Below, one piece after another: positions 53,326 through 64,000 of a DNA stretch of 64,000 nucleotides. The notes beneath the pieces were generated by a model that saw only the letters and a list, made by a program, of their open reading frames with translations, was not told where the DNA came from and did not search any database. The stretch is taken from NCBI GenBank assembly GCA_010094025.1, contig ML991775.1, positions 434,001 through 498,000 on the forward strand, in the 5' to 3' direction. The number at the start of each line of letters is the position of its first letter. Within the stretch, counting starts at the first letter, position 1. The stretch comes from Viridothelium virens (taxonomy: Eukaryota > Ascomycota > Dothideomycetes > Trypetheliales > Trypetheliaceae). The translations under genes and the position numbers were made by a program.

Positions 53326-54344
53326 GGTATGCTGGTAAGGAAGGGATGGTCTTGTAAAGATTTGAAGGTTGTTTGGAAGGCAGATTCTTGAGATGGTCTC
53401 CGAAAGGAGCAAAGGAGTTGAGTCAGAGCTTGAACGAGAGGGGGAAATTGCTCGAATTATTCAGACCGATAGAGGAAGTAAAGGAGCCAAAAAGTAGCAA
53501 GTAGAAGATCAGGAAGTACTAAAGCATTGAAGAATTGATAGAAGGACCTTTTTGTGATAGGGGCTTTTGGAGAATAGTCTTCATCAATAGTCCAGATGTA
53601 GTTCTCAATAGCGGTATAATACTTCACAAGTCTGCTTACCAAACAAAATGGGCGTACAACAAATATTCTATTGAGAAACTGCATGTCTTGCTTGAATACG
53701 CGGTGAATTGGCAAAAACCCCATGATGGAGGTGCATCTGAGACCTGTGTGATACACGCTCTTATCCATTTCTGGGGCTCAATAGGAGAGTCATAGTCAAT
53801 AAGAAATCACCATACACCCAAGCCAAGGAAACCATTTGGAACTTTACGAGATACTTGCACGCTAAGCCTCGACTCATCCATGCATTTTCATCTTTTTGTG
53901 ACCAACCTTGACCTTGTGCGCAGGGGTGGCGTGTGGAGGTGATCGAGGAACTGAAGTCGTCTTTGGCTGGTCCTGGCCACTACTGTACATCTCCAGCTGA
54001 TTCCGGACTTTCCTATCAACATCATGCGTATTGCTGGATAGCGACCGAAAACCTCAATAAAGCCAGCGATCAGGATGACTGGTAACAAACCCATTGGGAT
54101 TGGAGGGAGCGGTGCGAGATTGACGCGAGGTGACGTCGGCCTTCACGCAGCTTTTGCCGAGCCTCGCTCGCACGCCTCGGCGCGCGCCTCTCTCGCGGCT
54201 GGACTGTCATCACCAGCGCTTGCAATCCTCTCTTACTTCTGGCCAAGTCGTACCTGCAGCAGAGCACGCGACAATCGACTTCAACATTGACCATGAGCCC
54301 GGAAACGAGATATCCCACTGCTTGCTTACAACCGCACTGGCGCG
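53326..54344. other. 1-kb interval upstream of the pheromone receptor
   Basis: A minus-strand frame of 103 codons (53768-53457, ATG start, one hydrophobic C-terminal segment VLPDLLLATFWLLYFL) lies about 130 bases upstream of the receptor on the same strand. I cannot tell whether it is a gene, an upstream frame in the receptor leader, or chance. Nothing else is supported. Confidence 0.4.
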
Positions 54345-55816
54345 ATGGCTGAACAGTCGGCTGTGCCTCCACTGCCGCGTCGTCCAAGTCCTGGAAATGC
54401 TGGTCATACAACAACATTGGCGAGCCCGCCTCCATTGCGGAATCGGCTGTTGAAAAACAAGACGTCCTTCGAGCGTACCCTACCTGGGCTGGGGCTGTCA
54501 CGCAGGCGAAGTTCTATACTTTCCGATTTCTCGCTCGATGACGCGCATCAGTCTATGCGCTCTTCCACTGGAAGTGTCCTACTTCCCAAAATATCTGAGG
54601 ATCACAAAGAACATGACCTGCATCAAGAACCTTCTCATTGGCATTCTGCTCCTTTAGTCTTTGCCTTGGTGCCTGCTGTTGCCGGGCTGTTCTTCAAGAA
54701 TGGAACAGCATTTGCTACCGACGTCCTGCTGCTTGGGTTGGCCGCTATCTTTCTCAATTGGTCTGTCAGGCTGCCATGGTTAGTCACACTAAACTCGTGA
54801 GCAATATCACAGCTGACTAGATCGACAGGGAGATGTATCGGAATGCGCAAGCCACGAAGATCGAGATGCCTATGGAAGACAGCGGTGTCATAATCGAAGA
54901 AGATAGTGAGGATGAATCACGTCAAAACTCAGCCTCGCCTGGTGAGCATGAAGGGGTTACCCATGATGGAGCAGGTGCAGAGAGACCTCGGAAGCTACGT
55001 GATGATGCGCGTGAAAAGGTCGCTGCGAAAGAGGAGCTTCGCCAGCACGAACTAATGGCGTTAGCTTGCTGTTTTTTATGTCCAGCACTTGGAGCATACC
55101 TACTTCATACCATACGAACACAATTATCGCGACCATCGGAAGGTCTTGTCTCCGACTACAATCTCACAATCTTTCTCCTTGCAGCAGAGTTTCGTCCTGC
55201 TGCACACCTCATCAAGCTGATCCAAGCACAGACACTGCATCTTCAACGCACCCTCAACACAAATCCCTTTGGTGATGACAAAATCGACAGCGCTCAGGTA
55301 TCCGCACTCGGTGAGCGTGTTTCAGAGCTGGAAACGCATGTTTCGGATCTTACAAGCAACCATACTGCATTGGAAAAGAAATCCTCCGATACTACAGAAG
55401 TCACTGGTGCTGTCAACAAAGCTATGCAACCCCAGCTCGACGCTCTGAATCGCGCCGTACGTCGATACGAAAAGCGTGCTATGACGCAGGCAATCCAAAC
55501 AGAAGCACGGATGCAAGATCTCGAGAAGAGACTCAAAGACGCCTTATCTCTCGCAGCAGCTGCTGCAGAGAATGGACGTCGTCCTGGCTTTACGTTGAGT
55601 TTTTTGGAGTCCGTCAGTACTCTCTTCATGCTGCCAGTGCAGGCTCTCTGGACGGTGTCGGCGTATCCACTGCAAGCCGTGACAAATGCAGCTTCTCGCA
55701 TGAAGATCTTTCTCATTGGACCCCGGCCCAGTAAGAAGAAACGAATTGCTACGAAGCACGAGGACCATGGTGCTTTGACCAATGGAAGAATGGCGGCAAA
55801 AGGTGGCAAAAGGTAG
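54345..55816 (+). CDS. Conserved fungal membrane and coiled-coil protein, unknown function
   Basis: Two exons, 54345-54778 and 54829-55816, 473 residues. The 50-nt intron (GTTAGT, branch CTGACTAG) restores LPWEMYRNAQ. Front: a Pro/Ser/Arg-rich cytosolic stretch (RNRLLKNKTSFERTLPGLGL). Two hydrophobic segments at about 110-145 (FALVPAVAGLFFKNG, TDVLLLGLAAIFLNWSVRL) form a hairpin, then come an acidic part (IIEEDSEDES), a third hydrophobic stretch (LMALACCFLCPALGAYLLH) and a long coiled coil around VSALGERVSELETHVSDLTS. A last amphipathic hydrophobic region precedes a basic tail (KKKRIATK). I have seen similar unnamed proteins in Pezizomycotina. An ER or nuclear-envelope location would suit the layout, but that is inference. 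Confidence 0.82.
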
Positions 55817-57281
55817 CAAAAGGTAACGAGCAAGTTTAGAGTTTACCTGAGGCGCAATCCTGACTCCGATCATGCATCAGCAGACTCTCCGACTGGGCAG
55901 GTGCTGAGGTGAACAAAACCTCAGCGGAGGCGTTGGGATAATTTGGGGGGTTCGAGAGAAACAGCGATACCCCAGAAATAAGCATACCAGCTATGGCTCC
56001 AATCTTCGCTTTTTAGTCCTGGTCTGCCTTGCAGGCAAACCAAGTTCATTCGCTTTCTTCTATCCTGCCCATCATCTCTCCCACCATGTCTCCCACCAAT
56101 GGTCCAATGGTCCAGAACTGGCATCCCTGACGATCGTCTCCTCTCCCCAGTCTCGCCTTGCGAGATCTGCCATTTGCATTTCATCGGAGTGTTCAGAAGT
56201 ATCTCAATATCGCGTTATTTTGCGTAAATTATACCTCCAGGGCTTCCGACTCGAGCGTTACACCCGCGACACCCGTATTACAAGCCCACAGCTGCTTAAG
56301 CCGTGCAGGTTGAACACCTCGGCGGCTTCGCAAATCTTGTCTTTGACCGAATCTATCCTTAACAGGTTTGATAGTTGTGGGGCTCGCTGCAAGTTAGGCT
56401 CTACATCTCCAACATCTGCTTGGGTCCTTGCAAAGTCAACACCGTAGAGCTCTTGAACACTTCTACCTCGGCTTGAGGCCTTGTAACTTCGATATCTCAT
56501 GATTCTTTCAAACCCAGTCTCGGGTCGAGATCTCGGAGGAACAACATGTACTTAGAAGCCTCCTTACCAAAGAAACATCGCCCGGACAACGCCACCCTTC
56601 CCACCATGGGCATAAACACGTGGTAAGTACTCCTGTCTTGTCAACGTCTATAAGGCGAGTGGAAGAAAGGTAGTCTCGACTTTCTCGGACATCTTGTGTC
56701 ACGTTTCGTATCCACCTTTCGATGCCAAAAGCCCCGAGAATCACGATCTTGCAGATAAACCTGTCAAGTAGTGGGGGTCGCTTGATGGAAAACTGGCCCC
56801 AATCACAGTTGGCGGCAGTTACCTAAGCGCCCCAACCTCAATCTATTACTCTTTCTAATAATTTCAACAACTGAAACCCATGGACTTTCTGAAAGAGATA
56901 AAGTCCGATGTAACGTTTATTGTCCCATCCCATTACCTCATCGCGGTTAACACCGGCAAACGAATCGGCCCCCTCAATGCGTGCCTCAACCCCCCGCCCA
57001 TCATCCCACTCTTCCCCAATCCTAAGTCTTGTTTACGTGTGTTCCAGTTGTGCCCCCATGCAACGTCATGAGCGATTCAAGCGGTTTGTGATCTCTATGC
57101 TGTTTTTGCAGACGTACGCATGAAAAACTCCGCTTTTCTGCTTCTCGGTACTTCTGTGTTTCATTCATAGAATAGCCTATCTCTCTCCCTTGTCTCCGAG
57201 GCATAAGTATCTTGTATTTTTCCGTCTTGTGTTCTTCGCCCCAACTTCAAGCAGTGATAAGGAGTTGTATAATCTCTCAAA
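55817..57281. other. 1.5-kb intergenic interval
   Basis: Only short frames on both strands, none with a motif. The final 100 bases should hold the promoter and leader of the hydrolase gene. Confidence 0.55.
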
Positions 57282-58598
57282 ATGGGAATCAAAAATGATT
57301 TTGCACTCGATGCTTCGAAATTTGATCAGAATTCTGTCTCAAAAAAGAATGAGGCCTTTAACGAGACCCTTATCAAAGTGGCACAGGGTGGCCCTCGTTG
57401 GTACGAAGTAGGATATCCCAGACATCTTATGTGAATTCAAAGTTCTGAAGAAGCCTACTCTAGGTCGGTGCCGCAAAGTATCGGAAGATGAGGGAAAATG
57501 GAGAGACTCCAATACCAAAGCCTACCATGCTGGATGGTGACGACATCCACCTACCTTCTCGAGAAGCTGGAAGAGCGATTCCATGCCGAGTCATGAGACC
57601 TTCCAGTGGCGAAGTCAAAGGAGTCTACATGCACATCCATGGAGGCGGGTGGGTGTTGATGGTGAGATCCTGTCAGAAACCGAACAATCGTCAAAGCAGA
57701 ACTAAAACACGACAGAGTGAAAGATAGTACGATAAAGCGTTTCCAACTCGAAGCAAAGAAACAAACTCAGAATGATCGTAGCCAAGACCCTCTCCTCCGC
57801 TTCTTAGCCGACGCCGCAAATCTCGTCGTCGTCTCCGTGGGTTATCGTTTGGCCCCCGAAGACCCTTTCCCAAAAGGCAACGAAGATTGCTACGACGCCG
57901 CTGAGTATCTCGTCGATAACGCTCGCGCCAAATTCGGTGGCGACTTGCTATTCATGGGCGGCGAGGTAAGTCCTCTCCCATCCTCTTCTCTCCTTTGACC
58001 CTTCATGTCCCTTCCTCTTTCCATAGTGCCTCCCATTCAGGTCCATCTCCATCTCCACCTTCGCGTTCACCTCCACTTATTTCAACCAACTCCTCACTCT
58101 CCGTCTCCCACCCAGTCCGCAGGCGCTCACCTCGCCGCCCTCGCCACCTTCCACCTCCTCACCACCCGCCCCTCCTTCCGCCTGCACGCCCTCAATCTCG
58201 TCTTCGGCTGCTTCGACCTCGCCGGCATGACCCCCTTCATGCACAACTTCGCCCGCCCCCTCGTCATCGACCGCGACATCATGGACCACTACATCGCCGC
58301 CTACCTGCCCGGCACCACCGAGGCCGAGCGCCGCGACCCGTCCATCTCGCCCATCTACAAGGACCTGCGCGGGTTGGGGCCGAAGTTGCCGGCTGCGCTG
58401 TTCACGGTTGGGACCGAAGACTGTCTGAGGGATGACAGCGTATTTATGGGGGCGAAGTGGCGGATGAGCGGGGCGGAGGCGGTGGTGAAGATTTATCCAG
58501 GGTGCCCGCATGGGTTTGTATTTTATGAGGAGGAGGCGTTGGATGGGGTGAAGGAGTGTAAGGAGGATATGAGAACGTTTCTGAGGGAGCATATGTAA
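57282..58598 (+). CDS. Alpha/beta hydrolase, HSL (hormone-sensitive lipase) family esterase
   Basis: Four exons: 57282-57407, 57464-57661, 57771-57965 and 58116-58598, 333 residues, all junctions in phase 0. The oxyanion motif HGGGWVL ends exon 2 and QDPLLRFLADAANLVVVSVG with YRLAPEDPFP lies in exon 3. The nucleophile elbow GESAG is split by intron 3 (GGE in exon 3, SAGAHLAAL in exon 4). The acid lies near ALFTVGTEDCLRDD and the catalytic His in GCPHGF, so the Ser-Asp-His triad is complete. Such enzymes hydrolyse short esters or lactones. No signal peptide is seen, so it is probably intracellular. The natural substrate is unknown. Confidence 0.92.
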
Positions 58599-58895
58599 GG
58601 AATGAAAGAGGGAGCCTAAGCAAATGATGAGAGGAAGGGAGATGGTGATGGCTCCATGAAACTATTTTTCGGTTGAAGCGTGAATACGTACATGACACAT
58701 GCAGCTCAGTAATGGTGGACGATCCCAAAGAATGCGAGTCTCGAGCCTCTTTGAGCGCGAGGCTTCTTCAACGATGCAAGCCATGCCAGGAAGAATGACC
58801 AGTATTATGTTATCAGGGCCTTTCCCAGCTCAGCCAATACCACATAAATGCCACCTCGGACTGTTCTCCTTACTGTCAAGCCTCAAGCCATCTTT
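58599..58895. other. Convergent 3' region
   Basis: Just under 300 bases between the stops of the hydrolase and the minus-strand Cut12-like gene, with no gene seen. Confidence 0.6.
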
Positions 58896-60957
58896 TCATC
58901 GAAACGTCATCATCCTCCCACTCTCTAATTTCCTCGCCCTCTGCTTCTCTTGTACTTTCCTCTTCATCTCTGCGAACCGCTCTTCGCTCACTTCTCTGCC
59001 GCCCCTTGCCACCCAGCTCGCTGTTCTTCTTTGCTCTCCAGCTCCAGTAGCACTCTCTTCGGCTCCCGTCGTTGGGGTAGGGGATGGCGCTCCGGGCGAC
59101 ACACGCGCAAGCGTATTCTGCGGTACAGCGTTCTCCTTGGTGCTCGTCTTGATCTGGGTTGAGGGGCGTGTGGCCGGGACTTGAAGATTGTGATTTGAAG
59201 AATGCGGTTCCCCGTTCTGGCTCAGATTTGCGGCTGTGGTCGTGGTAGCAACACCATTGTGCTTGTTGTTTGAGCGCGCTCCAGTATTGGGATTGAAGTT
59301 CTCCTTTTTCGTCTCCTTTTTCGAGATCACGCTGTTTTTGCGCGGGGGCTTGCTGATGGGTTGAGTCTTTGTAGGAAAGGCGGAGCGGATAGGAAGAGCC
59401 ATGGCATCGTTTTGGATGGGACTGGTAGGGCAGTCGTCCACGAGGGATATCTCAGGCTTAGCTGGAGAGCGTAGGGAAGTTGGAGAAGGGGATGGCTGTG
59501 GAAGTTGGAGAGAAGAGTCAAAAGAGGAGTTAGGCGGTGGGGTTTTGGTTTTGTGCTGTTCGCCCGGATGTACATGAATGGGAGAGGCAAGTTTAGGTTC
59601 TGGTAGCGTCGACTTTCGTTTTGGAGGCGTCCTGTATGCTTTTTCAAAGCCGACGGATGTGGGTGGTGCGGCTTCGGTTGCTGAGCTCATTTGCTTCGGA
59701 GGCGAGGATCTGATGATTGTCTTGACAGACTCTGCTGAAGCTGGTGTACCGCCAACAGCATCTGCCCAGAGATCCAAGGGTGCTTGGCCACCATCATTGT
59801 CCGTCCTGTTCCGGGCGCGACGATGCCGAGCATCTGCTCTACGAGCTTCGTCTAGCTCCTGACGGAGATTGTCTCGCTCCAAGCGAAGCACTGATGACTC
59901 CTCACGGGCTTCACGAAGTTCTTTCGATGTTTTTCGCTGTTGCTCTTGCATTTCTTCGATCTCTTGCTTTTGCGGCTGGTTCTGAGCTTCTTCAACTTGG
60001 TTGGCGGCTTTTTGTCTGCTTGACTCAAGTTCCTCCTTGGTTTTTGTAAGAGTGTCTCGGTACTCCCGCATCTGCACTTCCAGTTCTGAGGTCCTGGCCT
60101 CCAGCTTTTGCATCTTCTTCCGCTCGCTTCGCAGCTTTCCGGCTAGATCAGTAACTTCAGTATCCTTTTGTCTCGCAAAATCCTTTGCTAATCGTTGCTT
60201 CTTGAGTAATTTCTTCATCTCTTGTTTGGTTTTGGCAGCATACTGCTCATACTCTTGCTTCCAATATACCCCCGAATCTGAAATAGTGTCATCTCGATCA
60301 ATTCGCTCGTCCTTTGTATGTACGTTGTGCGACTGGGGCTTGGATGAGCGTGATTCGCGGGCATCGAATAGAGACTTCGTGAGCTTGGTAGCACCTGCTC
60401 GCTCTGCATGATCGCCATGTTCAGTGCTCTTCTCTACATTCTTAGGAGTCCATGGACTTGGAAATTTGCCTGGGAAATGGTTTGGTAACCCACTGCGGCT
60501 TTGCGCCAAAGACTTCTTGCCCTCATTGTTCGCCACCTGAGCTCCGAATGACACAGTCTTCCGACGAGCTGCGCCCATGCCTGGCGTCATAAGGATACTT
60601 GCAGGCTTGACGGGAGACGACTCGACCTTGGTCGTCTCGAGCACAGTCCCAGAGACAGGTCTCCTCTCCAGGTCATGCGTAAAACTATTCCGAGGAGGCT
60701 GGTCATTATTGTCTTCGCCTTCAGAAAGGGTCGTCTTTGGGTTGTGTTCTGCCGCCTGAGGCGTTCCGAACAGGGCGTGCTTGAATGCACGAACTGCAAA
60801 AACTGGTGCAGGTGTTTCTGGAACTTCGCAGATCGTTGCATTTCCGTCTGGTAACAAAGCGTAAGCTATTCTTCATGCATCATTTCCCTCAGTAAAGGAA
60901 TGACATACCTTCCTCTGGCTCCTCCCCAAGCCTAGGTCCACTGATCCAAGAAAGCAT
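58896..60957 (-). CDS. cut12: Spindle pole body protein, Cut12-like
   Basis: Two exons, 60957-60909 and 60865-58896, 672 residues. Exon 1 codes the conserved MLSWISGPRLGEEPEE; the 43-nt intron (GTATGT...GAATAG) restores a continuous LPDGNATICEVPETPAPVFA, then VRAFKHALFGTP. The PxTPAPVFAVRAFKxALFGTP block is the Cut12 signature. A central coiled coil covers about 215-365 (Lys/Glu/Gln-rich, e.g. EELESSRQKAANQVEEAQ), flanked by disordered Ser/Pro regions with SP/TP sites, and the C-terminus is basic. Fission yeast Cut12 sits at the spindle pole body, is needed for its insertion into the nuclear envelope and promotes Polo kinase activity. Divergent from GCN2. Confidence 0.88.
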
Positions 60958-61601
60958 TCTCAATGCCGTATTTCGTGAGTCGTCATCGAGTGAGTGGACA
61001 CGCTTCTGAATTGCGCAATGTTGTATGTCGCGATAGAGGAAAGGATGGGGGACGTGTTGTTTACAACGGGCAGGGGTGACGGAATAACGCTAGTGCGGTG
61101 GGTCCTGTACTACTTTGCTAGCACGCGGGTGCTAAAAACTTCGCACTCCAAAATTGGAGGGACCCTCACATCAAAGGTTAGGTAGGTAAGCTCTTCTTCA
61201 AATAAACTTGATTTTACATTATTGTTTGTAGAAAAAGATATTATGACATACATCGGACTTGAAGCCATATCTATAATATTTCTTTAAGACTAAAATTCTA
61301 TGGTCCGTATACAATAGAGGCAAGGCTCTAACTTACGCGTACGGAGCTTTTGACACCCGCGCGGTTATCTGTGACTGCCTTATCGATAATGCCGCCACCG
61401 CTGAATCCCCGGTTCAAGATTCGAAATGGGGTATCCGTAATCGCTGAAACTTTTGCTCGCGCTTGCCAAATGCATTGACTCTCTCGCAGAATCCAACAAC
61501 CGGTAAAGTATGATAGCCACAGTGTAGGCAGACGACAGCTTCGGCTGTCGTTGACCGGCCACACTCGTGCGTTTCACGCATGAGCCAATTCCTCCTTCAA
61601 T
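60958..61601. promoter_or_regulatory. Divergent promoter region Cut12-like / GCN2
   Basis: About 640 bases between divergent starts with no coding frame of note. An AGGTTAGGTAGGTAAG motif near 61176 is of a type frequent in fungal intergenic DNA. Confidence 0.5.
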
Positions 61602-64000
61602 ATGGGGCCCAAATCGCCGTGGAAAACTGCCAAAGACAAAGACGACGGAATTAAGGACCTCGGAGCTCAGGCTGCTTCCGCCAATGCTTTCGACTATGCT
61701 CAAGCCCAAAAAGATGAGATTGAGGTGCTCAAGGCGATTTATATGGATGACTACCAGGAAGTAGAAGTGAAGAATGCTTGGAGCGTGAGTCTTTCCCAGG
61801 TCTGCTAGGCGTCGTCCGAGGGACGAGATGGCCTAAAAATGACAACTCCAACTCTATCTCCTCTAATCTGCGTCAAGAAAATCCTACTAATCGGACCCCA
61901 GCGGACTACAGATCATGCCATGAAGTTACGAATTAAAGCTATTTCATCAACTGACGTCTTTATCGTCTTGTCTATCAGGCTAACCGCAACTTATCCAAAG
62001 ACTATGCCTCTGGTGAAGATCGAGGAATCAGTCGGGTTACGTCGGGGGAGTCAGCGCAAGATCGAGGAGATGCTGCAAACGAGACCAAAGGAGCTCGTCG
62101 GCGAGGTAATGATCCATGAGCTCGCTACATCGACTGAAGAACTACTGGAAGAATCCTTCCAGAGGCAACAGCGGGATGGTGAGCTGCCGAGTCTGGAGGA
62201 GGAGCGAGCACTTCAAGAAGCGGCTGCAACGGAAGCAGCCCGCCGCCAGGAAGCAACACGTCTGCAGGAAGCCGAAGTGGAGCGGGCTGAGGAGGACAGG
62301 GTTCTGAAGCAGATGCTTGATGAAGAAATAAACAGGCGCGAAGCGAAGAAAACAAGCCGAGCACCTGTAATTTTATCCAATTCTGCTGAAAATGGTACGT
62401 CTCGAACCGCTCATTAGGGTCTGTTAAAAAAAATGTTGGTAGTATAGTGTTCGAGGCGACAAATCTGGGAGTCCAAGACTCTGGGGGTCGCTCAATAAAT
62501 TCTTCCCTAATTTCAAGGAGAAGAGTTTATCATGATGTTGAGAAAGAACCCACTGGAATCTCCCAGTCCCCTTTTCCAGCTTTGTTCAATCAGAGAGATC
62601 CCAGTAATGTTGAGCCTCATATGTCCTGCCAACATTTCTTTCCCTTCTGCATCCATTACTGTTAATAAGCACTAACTCAGAGCAGTGCCAGCATTACATG
62701 CCACTCCCAACAGTGAGAGTGCCATCATTTTTGAGCAGTCCCTCTCCGTAGAGTCGGAGGTTTCCGTCAAAGCAATCGAGGGATTGATAAAATTGGGGAA
62801 TGGCGGTCCTGTCACAGACACATTCATTGTCCATCCGGTCGGATCGCTACTTCCGTTAGTGCTGAAGCAAACGCGTATCAAGTAAGTCATATCCAAGTAC
62901 GCTGATGACAGTATGCCAAAACATTTCGGACTTGTTTCAGAAGGCCCTACTGGACTACAATAAGCTGATGGAGAATCAGGACTTCATCGATTCCCAATTC
63001 CAAAAAGACAATCTTGCAGCTTGAGGGTCTCCTGGATAATTTAAGAACCCTAAAACACGACAATTCTTTAAGTGTCTATGGCTCGCGGATTGAGCAGCCG
63101 CTCTCCAGTAATGAATGGCATATTCAAATCGTTAATGAGTTCGCAGACCGGGGCTCCCTCGAGAAATTTCTTGCTGATGGTCCGGTTCAACTCAATAAGG
63201 CGCGCCATTGGACAATCGGATTGCTCGAGGCCCTAGATTTTTACCATCGCCACGGAATCATACACCGAAACGTCCACGCAAACAACGTACTTCTCTGCAG
63301 TCCAAAACATGGTGGTCCGAGCACTATCAAACTAGCGGATGCTGGATATCAAGGACTTCTCCATGACTTGAAACTTCAGCCTGAGTCTCAATCTGCCGCA
63401 GCAACTTCGACTTTCTGGCTACCCCCAGAAATCGCTCGCGATTCTAAGGCTGATAGAACACGAAAAACGGACGTATGGCAACTGGGAGTTGTCCTCCTAC
63501 AAATGGTCTGTGGGATTGGCGTAACACACAGCTATTCTTCCCCAACGGCAGCAATTGAAGACCTAGAATATGGTGAGGCATTTAATGACATTCTGCGCAA
63601 ATTTTTCAAGGCGGATGCTAGAAAAAGACCATCGGCATTCGATCTGCTACCGAGCGAGTTTCTCCGTACAGACCCCCGTCTATCGCAGCCCGCTTCTCCG
63701 AGCCACACCAGGTCTGGCTCGTTTTTGACCCCCATACGTTCTCGCCAACACTATCCACACAGCAGCTCAGGAGGTTTCTCGGACTCCTATTCGCGCTACA
63801 CACGTGAGTGGGTCGAAATGGGACGACTTGGCCGTGGGGGTTTCGGAGAGGTACTGAAAGCTCGCAATAATCTCGATGGACGAATTTATGCAGTCAAGAA
63901 GATCAAGCAGGAATCTTCCGCGGGCCTTACTGATTTGCTGCATGAAGTGATGCTTCTTTCCCGTCTGAACCATCCTTATGTTGTGAGGTACTATGCTGCG
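61602..64000 (+). CDS. GCN2: eIF2-alpha kinase GCN2 (cpc-3/cpcC), 5' part, cut by window end
   Basis: Exons: 61602-61784, 61902-62394, 62448-62603, 62686-62881 and about 62974 onward, open to the window end. The RWD domain (GCN1-binding) begins QKDEIEVLKAIYMDDY and includes TATYPKTMPLVKIEES. A Glu/Arg-rich coiled linker follows (EEERALQEAAATEAARRQEA). Next is the pseudokinase domain (about 63000-63670), degenerate at key sites: HRNVHANNVLL where HRD is expected and DAG instead of DFG. The active kinase starts at 63810 with the loop GRLGRGGFGEVLKA and lysine in YAVKKIKQ. GCN2 senses uncharged tRNA and induces GCN4/CPC1. The start of exon 5 is uncertain: the pyrimidine-rich acceptor at 62940 leads to a TGA in this frame, so the acceptor at 62973 is used. 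Confidence 0.94.

Noticed and set aside
61839-61901. Upstream part of the open frame before GCN2 exon 2
   Set aside because: It belongs to the first intron; the RWD domain continues correctly only with the acceptor at 61901.
11774-64000. A biosynthetic gene cluster around the MFS permease or the esterase
   Set aside because: No synthase, oxygenase or cluster regulator is near either gene; their neighbours are housekeeping genes.
1-64000. tRNA or rRNA genes
   Set aside because: I looked for T-loop GGTTCGANTC-type boxes on both strands and found no candidate with a matching A box; a covariance-model scan would settle it.

Overview
This is nuclear DNA from a filamentous ascomycete (Pezizomycotina). 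The genes carry several short introns of about 36 to 210 nt with GT...AG ends and CTAAC/CTGAC-type branch sites. The content is typical: a split HIS3, a STE3-type pheromone receptor, a HET-domain gene, a Cut12-type spindle pole protein, a Dal5-like MFS permease and a fungal CorA-like membrane protein. I cannot fix the class; Dothideomycetes or Leotiomycetes would both fit. No tRNA, rRNA, CRISPR array or intact transposon was seen.

Left part (1-30.4 kb) is mostly conserved housekeeping sequence. In order: the 3' end of a probable THO2 (+), a membrane protein of unknown role (+), a minisatellite-bearing gap, a forkhead factor (+), BUD31 (-), the NDUFA6-type complex I subunit (+), RPC19 (-), HIS3 (+), WDR70 (+), a CorA-like membrane protein (+), a NIPA-type magnesium transporter (+), mitochondrial SSB/RIM1 (-), proteasome RPT2 (+), cyclin H/CCL1 (-) and an MFS anion permease (+). 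Several are divergent pairs with short shared promoters; RPC19/HIS3 share about 155 bp.

Middle part (30.4-51.8 kb) is an accessory island. Three intact genes (called A, B and C here) share a roughly 100-140 residue module built round a D-x-x-G-N...G-Q-P-(V/I)-(L/I)-P...N/S-x-x-x-R-W-R-x-x-x-G-G-L signature inside disordered, charged proteins with nuclear-localisation-like patches. A fourth gene (D) carries a weaker version. I do not recognise the family. Between B and C lies an AT-rich, repeat-laden block holding a HET-domain gene broken by a frameshift and three decayed copies of a repeat. Past D come an F-box fragment and a relic of the hydrolase domain found at the front of fungal NLR-like proteins.

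Right part (51.8-64 kb) returns to conserved genes: the STE3-type receptor (-), a fungal membrane/coiled-coil protein (+), an HSL-family alpha/beta hydrolase (+), a Cut12-domain spindle pole protein (-) and, divergent from it, GCN2 (+), cut by the window end inside its true kinase domain. GCN2 and HIS3 both belong to the amino-acid starvation response but are 49 kb apart.

Coordinates of spliced genes come from joining exons by eye at GT/AG sites so that frame and family similarity are kept. Exon lists are given in each entry.
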